Part shown: in pieces, positions 1 to 31,198 of the stretch
Position numbering within the stretch: the stretch's first letter is position 1
Layout of the letters: the number at the start of each line of letters is the position of its first letter
From: Cristatella mucedo
Taxonomy: Eukaryota > Bryozoa > Phylactolaemata > Cristatellidae
Assembly (NCBI GenBank): GCA_009760855.2
Contig: WPIO01000003.1
Coordinates: forward strand, 2,352,001-2,416,000
Direction of reading: 5' to 3'
DNA length: 64,000 nt
The notes under the pieces: model-generated
What the model was told of the DNA's origin: nothing
The model's database searches: none
What the model saw: only the letters and a program-made list of their open reading frames with translations
Made by a program: the position numbers and the translations under genes

Positions 1-1036
1 ACATAGCGCACCTTTTTACCACTCGCAATCTATGAGTAATGTGGTCTATGAGTAATTGCAGACAATTGCCGGCACTTGAGACATTTTTCGCGCCATTCTT
101 TACTCTCGCTGAGCGGTCTTTGTGATCCGCTCCGTGCTCCGAGTGGCCGATATTACAAGTGATTGCCCCAACCTCTACGTTAGACTCCTTCACGGCCAAC
201 TCCGGGCTGCCTCAGGTTCCTCAATCGAAGCCAAGTCCACCATTTGTAGCACGAAGCAATCGTTTTGAAAATAAAAATACGGACGCCGTGGCTGGGAAAG
301 TTCAATATTTGGCTGGTCATTCGAAACGGTGGGGCTGAGCTTCAATCATTCCCAATCATAGTGAAGAGGCGCGGCGCGTACCGCGTTGGAGTGGGACGTC
401 CGGTGCAAGAGCAGTAATCCTGGCAGGTTTTCTGGATACGACCTTGGAGTCAGGATATACCGAGAGAATCCCAAGAAACATCTACCTCTCTCAACTATTT
501 GTCCTATAAATTGATATAATGGGCTTTGTTCTTTTCTAGCCAATTGAGAGTTTTTTAAGATATCCGTTAAGAAACCCATTAAGATACCCATTTAAAGTTG
601 CTCTCTAATACCTAAATACAACACCTTAAACCCTAAGACCTAAACTCTAAACTCAAGCCCAAGAAAGATACAAAATCTAACCGGAAGACCATGAGCCGTA
701 AATCTTTAAAACATACAAACCTAAATGCGAAACTCAAAATCCTAAACACAAAGCGAAAAAAGGCTAACTAAAAGCGTGGTTATTTAACGTAAATACAAAC
801 CTACATGTCGACCGTATGGAACAGCTTGCTATGAGCACCGAGCGCATAGCAGATCTGAAATTGCTGTATGAAAAAATGACGCCGTGTTAGCTGAGGAGCA
901 GCGGATGGCTTCGCGCTCCGCACGCGCCCATCCCTCTTATTTGTGCCGCACTTTGCATACCTCGCCAAACGTTGCCGGCCAGCTTCTTTCCGCTGGTCGC
1001 TCGAGCAGTTAGCCTCTACCTGCGCTAAAAATGCAG
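1..1036. other. Upstream stretch without a recognised gene
   Basis: This is presumably intron sequence of the poly(A)-binding protein gene, because the first recognised exon begins in mid-codon at 1037. I looked here for the two missing N-terminal RRM domains on the plus strand and found no RNP motif, and no donor site that would join in phase to 1037. The small open frames on both strands match nothing I know. Confidence 0.5.
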
Positions 1037-8620
<7,584 letters not shown>

Positions 8621-8747
8621 AGCACGGCAGCAGTCACGCAACTACGCCCCGCTGCATTTTAGAGATACTCTGAAATCGTTAATCGTGTTTTGATGCAAAA
8701 CCTCATCATATAATCAAAAAAATGTTTGTTTTCTCTTTCCTTGTGCC

Positions 8748-8757
8748 AATAAATAAA
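8748..8757 (+). terminator. Poly(A) signals of the PABP gene
   Basis: Two overlapping AATAAA hexamers lie about 130 bases after the TAG stop at 8618-8620. The spacing is plausible for a short 3' UTR. Confidence 0.6.
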
Positions 8758-8984
8758 AGTTTGTTTTTCCGATCAAATGTGCTTTAATGTAACACAAGGT
8801 CTAAGCCACATCGTTGCTCTGCCACGTAGACCTGTGTTAAACGATTGTGTTATTAAACCATCAGTTTCATCCACGAAAAAATGTACAGCACAGCAAATTT
8901 TTACAGGAAATGCCACGCACACGTCAGCGAGATTAGAAATTGTCCGTCCACTTGGTACCGGTAAAAGCAAACGTGGTTGTGCGT

Positions 8985-9080
8985 CTAGAACACTACTGTT
9001 TAGAACACTACCGTCAGAACACTACTGTTTAGAACACTACCGTGGTTGTGCATCTAGAACACCACCGTCTAGAACACTTC
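8985..9080 (+). repeat. Short imperfect tandem repeat, about 15-bp unit
   Basis: Five or more imperfect copies of a unit like TAGAACACTACTGTT, some flanked by CGTGGTTGTG. No gene is seen between 8760 and 9590. Confidence 0.7.
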
Positions 9081-9589
9081 TGTTTGTTGCATGCTTCGTT
9101 TCAATCTACCAAGATCGCTCATCAAGATCTGACCGCCAGAGCGACGAAATGTACGGACGCTGAAGACTACTGCTGCGGTGAAAGTCCTTCGGTGTCACTG
9201 CATTTGAGCAGTGGCGACAGGCCGGAAGAGTTTGGCAGCAGTTACTCGCTGTTAGCTTGGCCATCAGTTGACCTGTTGGCTGACGGATCGAAACCCTGAT
9301 TGGGAAAAGAAAATTTAAATCGTGCAAGAATTAGACGGCTTTCTGAAATCTAATGATAATAATGATAATAACAGTTCTGTTTTATTGCGGCCTGCGAAAT
9401 TTAATTTTCTTCTGGATACTTTGCTTAAGCTGGTCAGAAATTATGTCCTCTGACAACTGATAGAATGCGCAATTTTAGCTCGTCCAAGCACGTAGCATGA
9501 ATTGGGCAATTTCTTTAAAGAACAATTGTTTGCAGCTTCGCTTTACCTGTCAAGTCGGGGGTGACTAGGTGTCAACCTCTAAAGGCTTT

Positions 9590-9840
9590 TATGCTGTTGG
9601 AGCATAAGAACTGAAGGCGCGTCTCCAAAGGTCTTGAGGCTGATTAGCAGCACAGTTGGAGTGCCGGACTCAGTAATGCATGAGGCGTGACTTGTTTAAA
9701 ATACGCTAGCTAGCGATAGAAAATTGGGCAGGCCTAACTAAATGACAGGACCTTGACTTCGATGCGCTCCTTAGCTAAAATGTAAGTGTATAGCTAAATG
9801 ACAGGACCTTGACCTCGATGCGCTCCTTAGCTAAAGTGTG
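9590..9840 (-). mobile_element. L2-type LINE fragment (minus) with internal duplication
   Basis: Reverse-strand similarity to the LINE block around 13780-13960 is visible ('GGTCTCCAAAGG.TTTGAGG' and 'CCTTGACTTCGATGCG'). The block from about 9734 to 9838 is a tandem duplication of roughly 58 bases. Confidence 0.55.
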
Positions 9841-10044
9841 AGTTGGGGGAGACATTTTCTATGGCAATTGCAAATTTCCTTGCAGAAAACAACTTCAAAG
9901 GAGACGCCAGGTTACGCCGCGCGAGGCTTGAACGTCGTTTTTACATATCGGGGTCGAATGCGGATCTGGTCAATTTCAAAGACTTCTTTCGAGTTTACAC
10001 CCGGAAGCTAAAAAACCCCAGGGCTTCTTTTTTCACCCGATTAC

Positions 10045-11581
10045 TTATGGTGCACAACGACCTACTTAGGAATGCAGACATAGTTAGAGTGTCTCTGCTT
10101 GTTTGCTCGATCTTTCGGCAGCTTTTCATACTATCGATCACAATGTTCTTCAAGAGCGCCTCTCATCTCGCGTGGGCATCACTGGCACTGCTATGCAATG
10201 GTTTAGGTCCTATCTCAGTGGAGACTCCAGAGCATTGATGTGAATGGACAAAGGTCAGTGAGGTCGTGGGCTCGAGCCCCGAGGCATATGTGAAGCGCCT
10301 GAATAGAGATTAAGTTCTCTTGGGGAGCTATATAAATGAATTATATTATTATATTATATTATATCTGGGGAACCTCTGCAATATGGTTTACCTCAGGTCT
10401 CCGTGCTAGGTTCGGTTCTTTTCACGGTTTATACTCTCCCTTTTGCCGATGTGATTGCCAAGCACAATCTAGGCTTTCACTTCTATGCATATGACACTCA
10501 GTTGTACCTTTGCTTTGATCCCTCCCAGCCTTCGACCACCTCGAGCTCTCTCAACTCACTTGCTGCATGTATTGATGACATCCTCACATGGATAGCAGCT
10601 AATTTTCTTAAACTAAACGATGATAAAACTTACTTACTAGTTATGGGCAAACGCCCTGTTTGATTCAGAAATTGGAAAGGCTGACGCTCAAAATTGGCTC
10701 TGCCAGCATATCTCCTGTTGAATCAGCTTGAAATGAAAGTGTCATGTTCCAAAGCGACTTCTCATTAGACGACCACATCAGCTCCACAATTAAGTTCTCC
10801 TTACTTTCAGCTACATAACATTGCTAAAATTCGGCCTTGTTTAGATAAGGATACCACGTCCAAGTTTGTCCATGCATTCGTGACATCCCGTCTCGACTTC
10901 TGTAACTCACTGCTTGCTGGCCTACCGGCTTGTGCAATCAGATGATTACAGCTGGTGCAAAAATCCGTAGCTAGGCTTGTCTGTCGTGATCGTCGCAGTT
11001 TCCACATCACACCACTTCTCGCCGACCTGCACTGGCTACTAGTCAAGCAATGGATCGACTTCAAGATTTTGTTGCTCACTTTTAGATCACTTCATTCTTT
11101 GGCTCTGGCCTATCTCTCAGGTCTACTCCCCCCACCAGGCAAAGCGTCGTACCGCCCGCTTTTTGAAATCCAAAAGTTTACCAATACCTAGTAAAAACCT
11201 CAAATCCTTTGGAGACCGTGCATTTAGTTCGTATGCTCCCAAAGCCTGGAACTCACTCCCGACTGGCGTCAGAATATCCCCTGACCTGACCACATTTAAA
11301 AGGAACTTAAAAACACATCTATTTAGGACAGCATTTAGTGGGTCCCTGTGATTCGTCCTTCGTGTGCTTGTGCGTGCTGACACTGTGCATGCTGCCACTA
11401 ACCACCCTTGCATGCTGACCCTGTGCATGTCACCCCTAACCATGTTATTCATGTTGCCTATCAAGCTTGATATTACTCACCATTCAATCGCGTTTCCCTT
11501 TGCAGCAAGTCTCAAACGTCTTGAAAGAGATTGAGTTCCCTGAGAGCATTTTATCAAGTGCATCATTATTATTATTATCGC
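10045..11581 (+). mobile_element. L2/CR1-type LINE (family A), RT to 3' end, disrupted
   Basis: The plus strand encodes pieces of a non-LTR reverse transcriptase in order: 'VHNDLLRNADI.RVSLL', 'GSVLFTVYTLPFADVIAKHNLGFHFYA.DTQLYL' (the YADD box reads YAYD), 'LKLNDDKT', 'LVCRDRRSFHITPLLADLHWL' and '[20 protein letters not shown]'. It ends with the LINE 3' tail and a short ATT run near 11570-11580. Frameshifts and a SINE insertion at about 10255-10372 inactivate it. Confidence 0.9.
10255..10372 (+). repeat. SINE family 1 copy inserted in the LINE
   Basis: It has a tRNA-like B box region (GTGGGCTCGAGCCCC) followed by a tail (GTGAAGCGCCTGAATAGAGA..., ending in ATT/ATATT repeats). The tail resembles the LINE family A 3' tail. 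The head is truncated. It splits the RT coding of the host LINE. Confidence 0.75.
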
Positions 11582-13440
11582 ACATTCGGCCTTATCATAG
11601 AATAGACCCCGGCCTAGCCAGTGACCCACACCACATGACAGCCGTCCTGTCCCAGTCAACCGAATCCTGCCAGGGTAAATACTTGCCAATGCTGAGAGGT
11701 CTGACTCCCCAGAAATTAACTGCTGAGCCGAAAAGTTTCCAGCTTTTTTACTGAAAAAATTGTGCACATTCGTGCCCCCATAAAGCCTCCTCCGGCTAAA
11801 GCAATTGCGGAATCACAGCCTGTGACCTTCCTTAAAAGGTTTCACGAGGTTTCTGCATGTGATGTGGCTACCTTAATAAGTTCTAGTAAAAAGAGCTCGT
11901 CTCCTGAAGACCCTATATGATCATCTCTGTGGTCGGTAGACCAACTTAGCCCTGCCATAACCGAGATTTGTATGCTTCTTTAGAAAAAGGGGTCGTACCC
12001 AAGTCCTACAAATCGGAAGTTGTTAGACCGATACTTAAAGAGTCTGGATTAGATACATTCTTTCAAACTATCACCAAGCTTTCCTTCTTCCTTCTTTGTC
12101 AAAGATTCTTGAAAAATGTTCGCTAAGCAGCTGGTAGCACATGCTGAAAAGAATAAATAGTCGAAAACATTTCAATCAGAGTTCAAGAGGCAGAACTCCA
12201 CTGAAACTGCTCTCATCCGTACTACCGATGACATCCTATCCAGCAACGATGACAGCCCTAGCGCTGCTAGATCTATCGGCTGCCTTTGACACCATTGATC
12301 ACGATGTCCTACTTGAATGATTGAGAACAGTGACAGGTTTGGCAGACGAGGCACTAGTGTGGTTTAAATCGTACTTGTCTGATAGCGTTCAATCCATGTC
12401 GTATGGGGTCAGGTCTCACCCAGGAGACCGGTCACCTGTTGCGTCCATCAAGGGTTCGTCCTTGGTCCGTTGCTGTTCTCCATTTAAACTCAACCTCTGG
12501 GAAAAGTGATTAAGTCCCATATAATATTATATCACTTTTACGTTGATGATACTCAGCTTTAATTGTCATTCAAAACGTCGGAATCTGCTGCAGCAACTGA
12601 TAAACTAGGTGCTTGCCTAGCCGACATTCGATCCTGGATGTCGGAAAATTTCTTGAAATTAAGAGACGATAAAACTGAACTACTGGTCAAAGGACACCCT
12701 AAGCGGGTGGCTGGATTAGAAGGCTTTGTTCATCTAACCGCTATGCTGTTGTGCGACCGTCACCACGTGCTCGAAATTTAGGTGTCGTATATGACAACTG
12801 CCTAAATCTTTAAAGCTTCATTCGGACGACTGCGTCTACAGCTAGCCATCACATCCGACCCATATCTAAGATTAGGAGCTGCAACTACGCCACTGCAGAT
12901 GGCAATGAATATGGTTTCAAGGCCATTTGCAAATCTCAGAGATTTGACAGCGTGCCTCCATTGCTAAAAGAAGTAGGATGGCTGCAGGTTGATTAACGGA
13001 TACAGAGCAAAGTTTTTACGCTGACCCACAAGGCCCGCCATGGCTTGGCTCCTCCACACCTAACTGAACTGCTGCACCAGATTCAGCCTCTTCACGCCCT
13101 CATGTCCTGTATGGACAATAAATTGGCTGTTCCATTCCTCCGCTTAAAAAACGTTGGCGACAGAAGCTTTAGCTTGCAGGTTCTAGACTGTGGAACTCGC
13201 TTCCACGATTCTTACGCAACGACAATTATTCTCCTGCTGCCGACTATGACACATCCTTTCCAGTGGTCCTGAGCGGCTACTTCCATACTACCCACTACCT
13301 CAACTGCTCTCCTGACACTGCAATGTTTCCCACTTTTTCTTTGTTGCGTGAGAGGAAGCCTGATGGCTACCGAATGCGTAACGAAAGCTGCTTAGGCTGT
13401 GAGTCCGTTATACAAAACTCTTCTGCGTAACACCAACATA
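11582..13440 (+). mobile_element. LINE family B (L2/CR1-type), degraded
   Basis: This is a second non-LTR family, distinct from family A. Fragments include 'ALTALALLDLSAAFDTIDHDVLL' (across a frameshift near 12260), 'DEALVWFKSYLSD', 'SWMSENFLKLRDDKTELLV' and 'LTHKARHGLAPPHLTELLHQ'. The reverse-strand copy at 43885-46450 has the same blocks. The 3' end near 13370-13437 matches fragments at 4190, 34020, 41600 and 43885. No intact frame remains. Confidence 0.85.
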
Positions 13441-14600
13441 ATAATAATAGCATACTTGATAAAACTCCCTCGGAGAACTAAATCTCTTTCTAGGCGCTTT
13501 ACGTTTGCTGATGAGGAAACACGATTGAACAGGTTAGTGGTAGCATGCCCGATAAACAACGAGAATAGACAAGGTTATGGGTGAAGTGCACAGGGTCAGC
13601 ATGCAAGTGTGGTTAGTGGCAGCATGCACAGTGTCAGCACACATAAGCACACAAAGAGCGAATCACAGGGACCAACTAAATGCTGTGATAAATAGATGCA
13701 TTTTTAATTTCTTTTTAAATGTGGACAAGTCAGAAGATGTCGTGGTGCAAGTCGGGAGTGAGTTCCAGGCTTTGAGAGCATACTAACTAAAGGCACGGTC
13801 TCCAAAGGATTTGAGGTTTGTACGAGATATAGGTAAAGATTTAGATTCCGAAAAGTGGGTAGTATTATGCTTATCCTTTTTGGGCAGTAGATCTGATGGG
13901 TAAGCTGGAGCCAAAGAACGAAGGGACCTAAAAGTGAGTGACAAAACCTTGAAGTCGATGCGTTGCTTGACGGGGAGCCAGTGCAGGTTGGCGTGAAGTT
14001 GGGTGATGTGGCAACTGCGATGCTCACGACAGACAAGCCTAGCTGCAGAGTTTTGCACCAGCTGTAAGTGCCTTATTGCACAGGCCGGTAGGCTAGCAAG
14101 CAGTGAGTTACAGAAGTCAAGACGGGATGTATCAAACGCATGGACCAGACCAGCTTAGATGTGGTATCCCTGTCTACACAAGCCTGTATTTTAGCAATGT
14201 TATGTAGCTGAAAGTAGGCAGATTTCATTGCGGATCTGATGTGGTCGTCTAACGAAAGGCCACTTTGGAAAGTGATACCTAGATTTTGTGCAGATTCAAC
14301 ACCCACATAGTCCTTTGCCTTTGAAGATTTACAGACGGAAATACATTTCATTACAGACAAGCCTGGTTGCCTAAGTTGTTAACCAACTGTAAGCGTGGTA
14401 TTGCACCAGCAGAAAGATGTGCTGCAGTACATTACTCTAATTTGGAGTTCGCAAATGTATGGAAGAACTTCGCTACGGTATCCTTATCTAAGTAGGCCCT
14501 AGATTTGCTACGTTGAAAGTAGCTGAAATTAGAAAAGAGTTTGATTAAGGATCTAATGGAGGAATTAAGTGAAGTTAAATTGTGAAACGTGATGCATTAT
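13438..14600 (-). mobile_element. L2-type LINE (family A) copies, minus strand
   Basis: The reverse complement encodes 'SARNLG'-like, 'SLDDHIRSAMKSAYFQLHNIAKI', '[25 protein letters not shown]' and '[18 protein letters not shown]'. The 3' tail (ATT run on the minus strand) is at 13438-13460, directly abutting the plus-strand family B 3' end. A second, more diverged minus copy continues to about 14660. Confidence 0.85.
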
Positions 14601-14689
14601 TTTCAAGCTGATGTTACATGGGATATGCTGACAGAATCAAATAGAGAGCTGGACTTCCAGCTCTGAGCAACACGATGCTTGCTCGTGAT

Positions 14690-15385
14690 TATTAAGTTGG
14701 TTAACAATAATAAAACATTTGTTTTGCCCTTGGGAGATACAAATCGCTTTCTAGACACTTTATATGGGCTTCTAATAAATCTCATCGATTGTTTAGTGAT
14801 AGCATGCACAGTTTCTGTATGTGCACGCTCAAAAATTACGACTCAGGCGGCGGATGGCGAAAACACCATGATTAAATCAGTTGGATGTTTAGCGTCTTTG
14901 GCCTTATAGTCGTTAAAATTGGAAGTTTTGCTTCTGCTTAACCCAGTTGGAATGAATTTGACCTGGCCAGTACATTCGACGAGACTTTGACCGCGATAGC
15001 TAACATATGTTAAAGCCAGTAGACTCGACTGAGGAGCTGATGTGTTCATCTACTGAAAATAACCCCTTTAAGCTGTGGTTAAATTATGCTTGAGTGACTC
15101 TCGTATGCATTTAGTCGTTGGCAGATTGACACGAGATTTTTCTTTACCCGTTACTAGTATTAACATCCAAGTCCAAATGTCTACAATAATTTACACTGCG
15201 AAAAGTTCGACAGAGTTCGAGTCTATGTAAAACCGGAAGAGATCCGAGAGCATATACAGCGGAGTGTCATCAGTTTACATATAAAAGGACGAATCACAGG
15301 GATCCACTAAATGCTGTCCTGAATAGGTGTGTTTTTAAGTCCTTTTTAAATGTGGTCAGGCAGGGGATGGAAACATGCATTACGC
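14690..15385 (-). mobile_element. Further minus-strand LINE 3'-end fragments
   Basis: Two short blocks resemble the 3' UTR and tail of family A in reverse: 14698-14820 (tail-like 'CGCTTTCTAGACACTTTATAT') and 15282-15385 ('GGACGAATCACAGGGATCC'). Between them I see no recognisable coding sequence. Confidence 0.55.
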
Positions 15386-15389
15386 TAGT

Positions 15390-17050
15390 TTCCTAATTGG
15401 CGGACAACACCAAATCTAGCCGTTTCAGCGAGAGGACATTAGGTACTGTGGTCTAGATGCCTAGTCTTATTCTTTGACGAGAGATGAGCGTGAAGATGAG
15501 AAGAGACCAATTTCGGATGGCCAATGGAGCAGAGGAAGGAAAGAAGAGTGAAGGAACTTCTCACTGAGGATGACATCAGTGGGGGTGCACTCACTGGCCC
15601 TGCCTCTATTGCTCAAAAAGGAATTTAGAAGAAATATCTCCCAGACCACCATGAGGATTGCAATGTACTGTGGCTACTTATCAACGGTTTAGTAAATGCT
15701 CAACGATCAATGCCTAAATTTTTAATTGCAAATCAGTGAGTTAACTGTGTTTTTTAGACGCCAGACTTAACCTTGACAAAGATGGATCGTAATAACTATT
15801 TTGATCATATGCCAGTCGATAGACATCCAGTTTTGATCGAATGTCTGTTTTTTAATGCTTTCGCTTAATAGCCCTATTTATTTTAACCTCTACAGTATAT
15901 ATCAGGTCAACTGAGAGAAGTTTGATAAGTGCGTGCCTACTAAACAGAATAATTAATATATTGTAAAAATTGGTTAACATCGTGCTAAAGCATTCCAAAA
16001 GCGGAAGAAAAGTCTGATGAAAAAAATAAAAGGGTAAAAAGTTACTTTATTTCGGATGCCAGCAATATCTACCGTCGTTTGCAGAGATAATGGAGATTCA
16101 GACGAAGGCGACAGATGAAGAGCTTTGTAATAACATGAGTTGACCGCATTTACCGTGGGAGAATACTAAATCATGAATTTGACATTTTCTTGAGTGTGCT
16201 GCTTATATTAGTCACAATGGAAAAGGATTCTACAATATCCCAAATTTACCACTTACAGGTAGGTGATCGGTGGTGTTATCAAAACGAAGGCTAATACCAC
16301 TTTAGATGAGCAAAGCTGAAAATTTATTAAATACATAATTTAAGAAAAATCTGAGAAATCTGAAATAAGGTAAGTCTTAGAGCGATCGATGACTGCCGTT
16401 ATTGAAAGCTTTCTTTTGGAAAAAGTTATTACAAGATATTTTGAGATCACTGCTAATTAAAGGAATACTTGAAGACATCATTAGGTTATATTGGCTAGTA
16501 TGTACCGGCGGCCATCATCTCCACTCCCCTGGTCATTATTCATTGGCCCAGGCATTCTAGGTACTAATGCAAAATACGTTTTTAGGCAATCTCATGCATG
16601 AGAAAACATTAGCACATTAACAGGTATATCCGGTCTTATGTTCGTCAAAACCAAGCTCGAGTCTTTTGTCTCCATTAAATTATTATGTTTGCGAGTGATG
16701 TATTATAAAAGTACAAAGAAATATCTAATTCAATTTGAAATAACGTCATCCACCGATCGTAACAGCAATTTTATAAAATAATTACTTCAAACCAGGTGGA
16801 CTTTTTTCAAAAGCCTCTGGCAAAACTCTATCGTTAGCAAAAAATGCACTGGCCTCGACTAGTTGAGACCACAGTGCTTCTAGAGATGTGTCACAGCCCT
16901 ACTGACACACTTGCCATGTGCTCATGGATCCGCTAAACCACAATAGACTTGCCTGTATGGTGGTATCTGACTGCTATCAGCTCAGAGTATCTACTGGGCA
17001 GCAAGTGCTTGCTAGATACTAGCACTCCAAGTATAGGGTAGACGTCAATA
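15390..17050. other. AT-rich stretch, nothing recognised
   Basis: No open frame of useful length, splice-linked exon or repeat was recognised on either strand. Confidence 0.5.
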
Positions 17051-17054
17051 ACTT

Positions 17055-17960
17055 AAGTTAACCACTCCGCCAAAACTCCCACCTGCTGAGGGTTTACAAT
17101 GGCCTTCGGCGTGATGCTGATCAGGAAAGTGCGGCTCTGCTTTGCACTCCTTGATCTGTCAGCAGCATTTGGAACCATTCAATTGCATTTCACTTTACAG
17201 CAAATGTAAAGCGCCTAGAGAGAGATTGAGTTCTCTGTGGGCGCTTTATCAAGTGAATTATTATTATTATTATTATTATTATTGACCACCAGATTCTTCT
17301 GTGTGCACCTCTGCGCGCTCCCTTCGTTGGCACTTTCGCAATACTAAAATGAGTTAGGTCCTACATCAGTGACACATGTCGGAATGTGGAGGTAAACAGA
17401 CCGTCTGTCATATGGGGTACTGTATCTATGAGTACTGTACCTCGTGGTTTGGTCTTAATAACCCTTCTTTTCATCATCTACGATCTCCTCATTGTCGATT
17501 TCATCACTAAACGCAATATACAGGGCTTATATTTGTACCGCAATGAAACATAGCGTTCTACCTGTCCTTCCGTTCTTCTGAGCCTCGCTCCTCATCTGAC
17601 TCACCTAAGTCCCATCCAGCCTGTAGCGATGAAATTCAAGTGTGAGTGGCTACTAACTCCCTGAAGCTTAGCGATGATAAGACCAACCTAATGCATGCGG
17701 GAAACCTAGTGCCACTCGAAAGTTGGAAGACCTAAGCCTCAAGATTAGTTCGACTAGCATCGGGTGAAGCCTGCTCGTAATCTAGGCATACTATTGTAAA
17801 GTGACTTGGCATTGGATTATCAGATTGCCTCCGCGGTCAAGTCTGCATACTTTCAGCAAAGGAAATTCACTTAAATCAGTGCCTGCTTAGACAAAGAGTA
17901 CGACAGCCCACGTCTAGATTACTATAATTTGTTCTCTGCCGTGCTCTCGGTCTGTGCCCC
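17055..17960 (+). mobile_element. L2-type LINE (family A) fragment with a nested LINE insertion
   Basis: The RT motif 'LLDLSAAFGTI' is cut just after the Ile codon by a 5'-truncated LINE tail (17178-17283). The host frame resumes as 'DHQILL' and later 'RGLVLITLLFIIYDLLI'. Heavy decay follows. Confidence 0.8.
17178..17283 (+). mobile_element. 5'-truncated LINE family A tail, nested insertion
   Basis: Only the last ~100 bases of the LINE are present (GCAAATGTAAAGCGCC...GGGCGCTTTATCAAGTG then (ATT)n), inserted inside another copy of the same family. Confidence 0.8.
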
Positions 17961-18469
17961 AGTAGAAAGACTGGGACCCTGAGATATAGATTGAAATTGG
18001 ATACTTGGCGGCAGGCGGAGAGTTTAACTTTGAGGAATTGCAAGGTATTAAGGGCGAGGATTCGTAAATAGCGACGTAAACTTAAGGATTAACTCTCTGA
18101 TCTTATCTATCTTTCTGACGGATAATCTGGAGCAGCGATCTGCTAGATCGCCACAATGACCATTTGACGCTTAAGGTGCATCAGCGCCCTATATATAGCA
18201 TCTCAGATATTGTCACAAGCAGCAACTTCGAAGAGCCGGAAACTCCATGCCGAGGTCGTGTCCCTTACGGCTTCCTTGCACTCCATCCGAAAAAACCTTA
18301 ACTCAGCAGGTAGAGTCTTAAACAACGCACCGATTGGGAAGCGGCCGGCAGCATTATTTAGCCTCGTCTAAAACTCCTCGGTAGCGCTCCGGTCGAAAGA
18401 TAAGAACTCGACGACGCACAGCGTCGTACAGGCTCGCTAGCCCTCTCGCCAAAGGATTGTCAATAAAAT

Positions 18470-18622
18470 ACTAGCTGATTTAACCGCCTCATTTGCATGG
18501 CGACAGAAGAGCCTTGGCGGCTATCACCACCGCTTGCCGTGGCAATAAAGGATCGCCCACCACAGGATTCGAACCGACGACCTTGGGACCGATGTCGTGA
18601 AAAGCAACCGCCTTACTTAGTT
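18470..18622 (-). repeat. SINE family 2 copy
   Basis: On the minus strand: a tRNA-like head with the B box 'GGTTCGAATCCTG', then a body ending in '...CGCCATGCAAATGAGGCGG'. It is closely similar along its length to 60858-61012. Confidence 0.8.
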
Positions 18623-18783
18623 TGCCATCACCGCTCACCAAACTACGGTGACCGTCCCTGAAAACCTTTAACCTCCCTAAAGAAATGTCACAACCTATGC
18701 TGTTACGAATGCGCCGTAGAGCTTCTGAAATTAAGTCTTTAGACCACAGGCACATCGCTCGTAAACGTTACTAGTCTTTGCCG

Positions 18784-18918
18784 AGCTGGTGTGGTCCGGT
18801 GTTTAAGGTGCTCGCGCCCGACCGAAGTCTGGCTGTGGTCTTGGGCTCGAGTCCCGCGGCAAATGTGAAGTGCCTCAGTTCTCTTAGGGCGCTCTGCAAA
18901 CGAATTATACAATTATAC
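18784..18918 (+). repeat. SINE family 1 copy
   Basis: An A-box-like TGGTCCGGTG, a B-box-like GGGCTCGAGTCCC, and a LINE-like tail (GTGAAGTGCCTCAGTTCTC, then GGGCGCTCTGCAAACGAATTA). Confidence 0.75.
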
Positions 18919-19261
18919 TGCCGACGTGCGACGAATACCGATAAAGCCGGCTCCTCAAAGCATAGCTTGCGAGCCACGGATGCCGCCTCGATATACGCAG
19001 GCGGCATCTGAAGGTGGGATAGTTAAGGCTGCAGTTTAGAGCACCCGTACGTTTAACATAACTTGTTCGCATCCTTAGCCTTAGCGCAGAGCAGTCCATT
19101 CGACGGTCGCAGAGGACCTCGTACGTCCAGCAACGGCGTACAATAATGCTTAGCAGTTAGCATAGCATCACAATAGCGTACAATTCACTCGTCCGAAGCC
19201 TAAAGCACAACTGACTCGCTCGAAGTCCAGAGTACAACTACTTGCCAGTTCTTATCAGTGC

Positions 19262-19402
19262 AATAATAATATAATTCATTTTTATAGCGCCCTCTGAGAA
19301 CTTAATCTCTATTCAGGCGCTTCACATATTCCACGGGGCTCGAGCGCACGACCTCGGCCAGACGTTGGTCGGGGCGAGCACCTTAACCTGTTCGGCTCCT
19401 GC
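19262..19402 (-). repeat. SINE family 1 copy
   Basis: Reverse orientation. The tail lies first on the plus strand (AATAATATAATTCATTTTTAT and GCGCCCTCTGAGAACTTAAT), followed by the B box and tRNA-like head (CTCGCCCCGACCAAC on the minus strand). Confidence 0.8.
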
Positions 19403-19607
19403 GCGCAGTGATTCAAAACAGCCAATAATCTCTTGGGCTATCGTTGCCTGGCTGCCACAGCATTCTAACGCTTCAATAACCTATTGTCGGACAGCTTGGA
19501 GCTCCGCACCGTTGACGCACCCTCTTGAAAGCCTCTTTGAACTTCATGAAATAAGAAAATGGTAGCCGCATTACAAGATTGCAAAGCTGCGCACCGAAGG
19601 TGAGCTG

Positions 19608-19662
19608 CCAGGCTGACTTCTGTAGCTCTGTCCTCCAGGCTGACCTCTGTAGCTCTGTCCTG
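19608..19662 (+). repeat. Tandem duplication, about 28-bp unit
   Basis: Two copies of a unit reading CAGGCTGACYTCTGTAGCTC followed by TGTCCT lie next to each other. Confidence 0.8.
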
Positions 19663-19959
19663 ATCTTGAGCAAAGTCAAGTTAAAGCACTGCTTGGCTAA
19701 ACCCTGGATACGCCCCTGCATTTAGCCTCCGCCTAGCTAAAGGCTACGGTCCTGTGGGTGTCGGTCTAGAAAGTCGAGTCCAGCCCTATCGTAGATAACC
19801 ATAGCGCCTGAAACACATACACTGTAGCTGAGTAATGTCGCAGTAACTAATCAGCGATTGCAGCGAAACCGGTTTTACATTTTCGTTATGTCTCGTCGGA
19901 ACGCCACTATTAATGCATTTACTGGGATTTTTCCACTGAAGGTACGCGGTCGTCTCGTT

Positions 19960-31198
<11,239 letters not shown>

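Noticed and set aside
8985-9080. CRISPR-like array of short repeats
   Set aside because: Units are imperfect, about 15 bases, with no unique spacers of constant size, and the genome is eukaryotic.
18470-18622. Possible tRNA gene because of a clean B box
   Set aside because: The same sequence recurs at 60858 and 7424 with a non-tRNA body. No cloverleaf with acceptor stem could be folded. It is a SINE.
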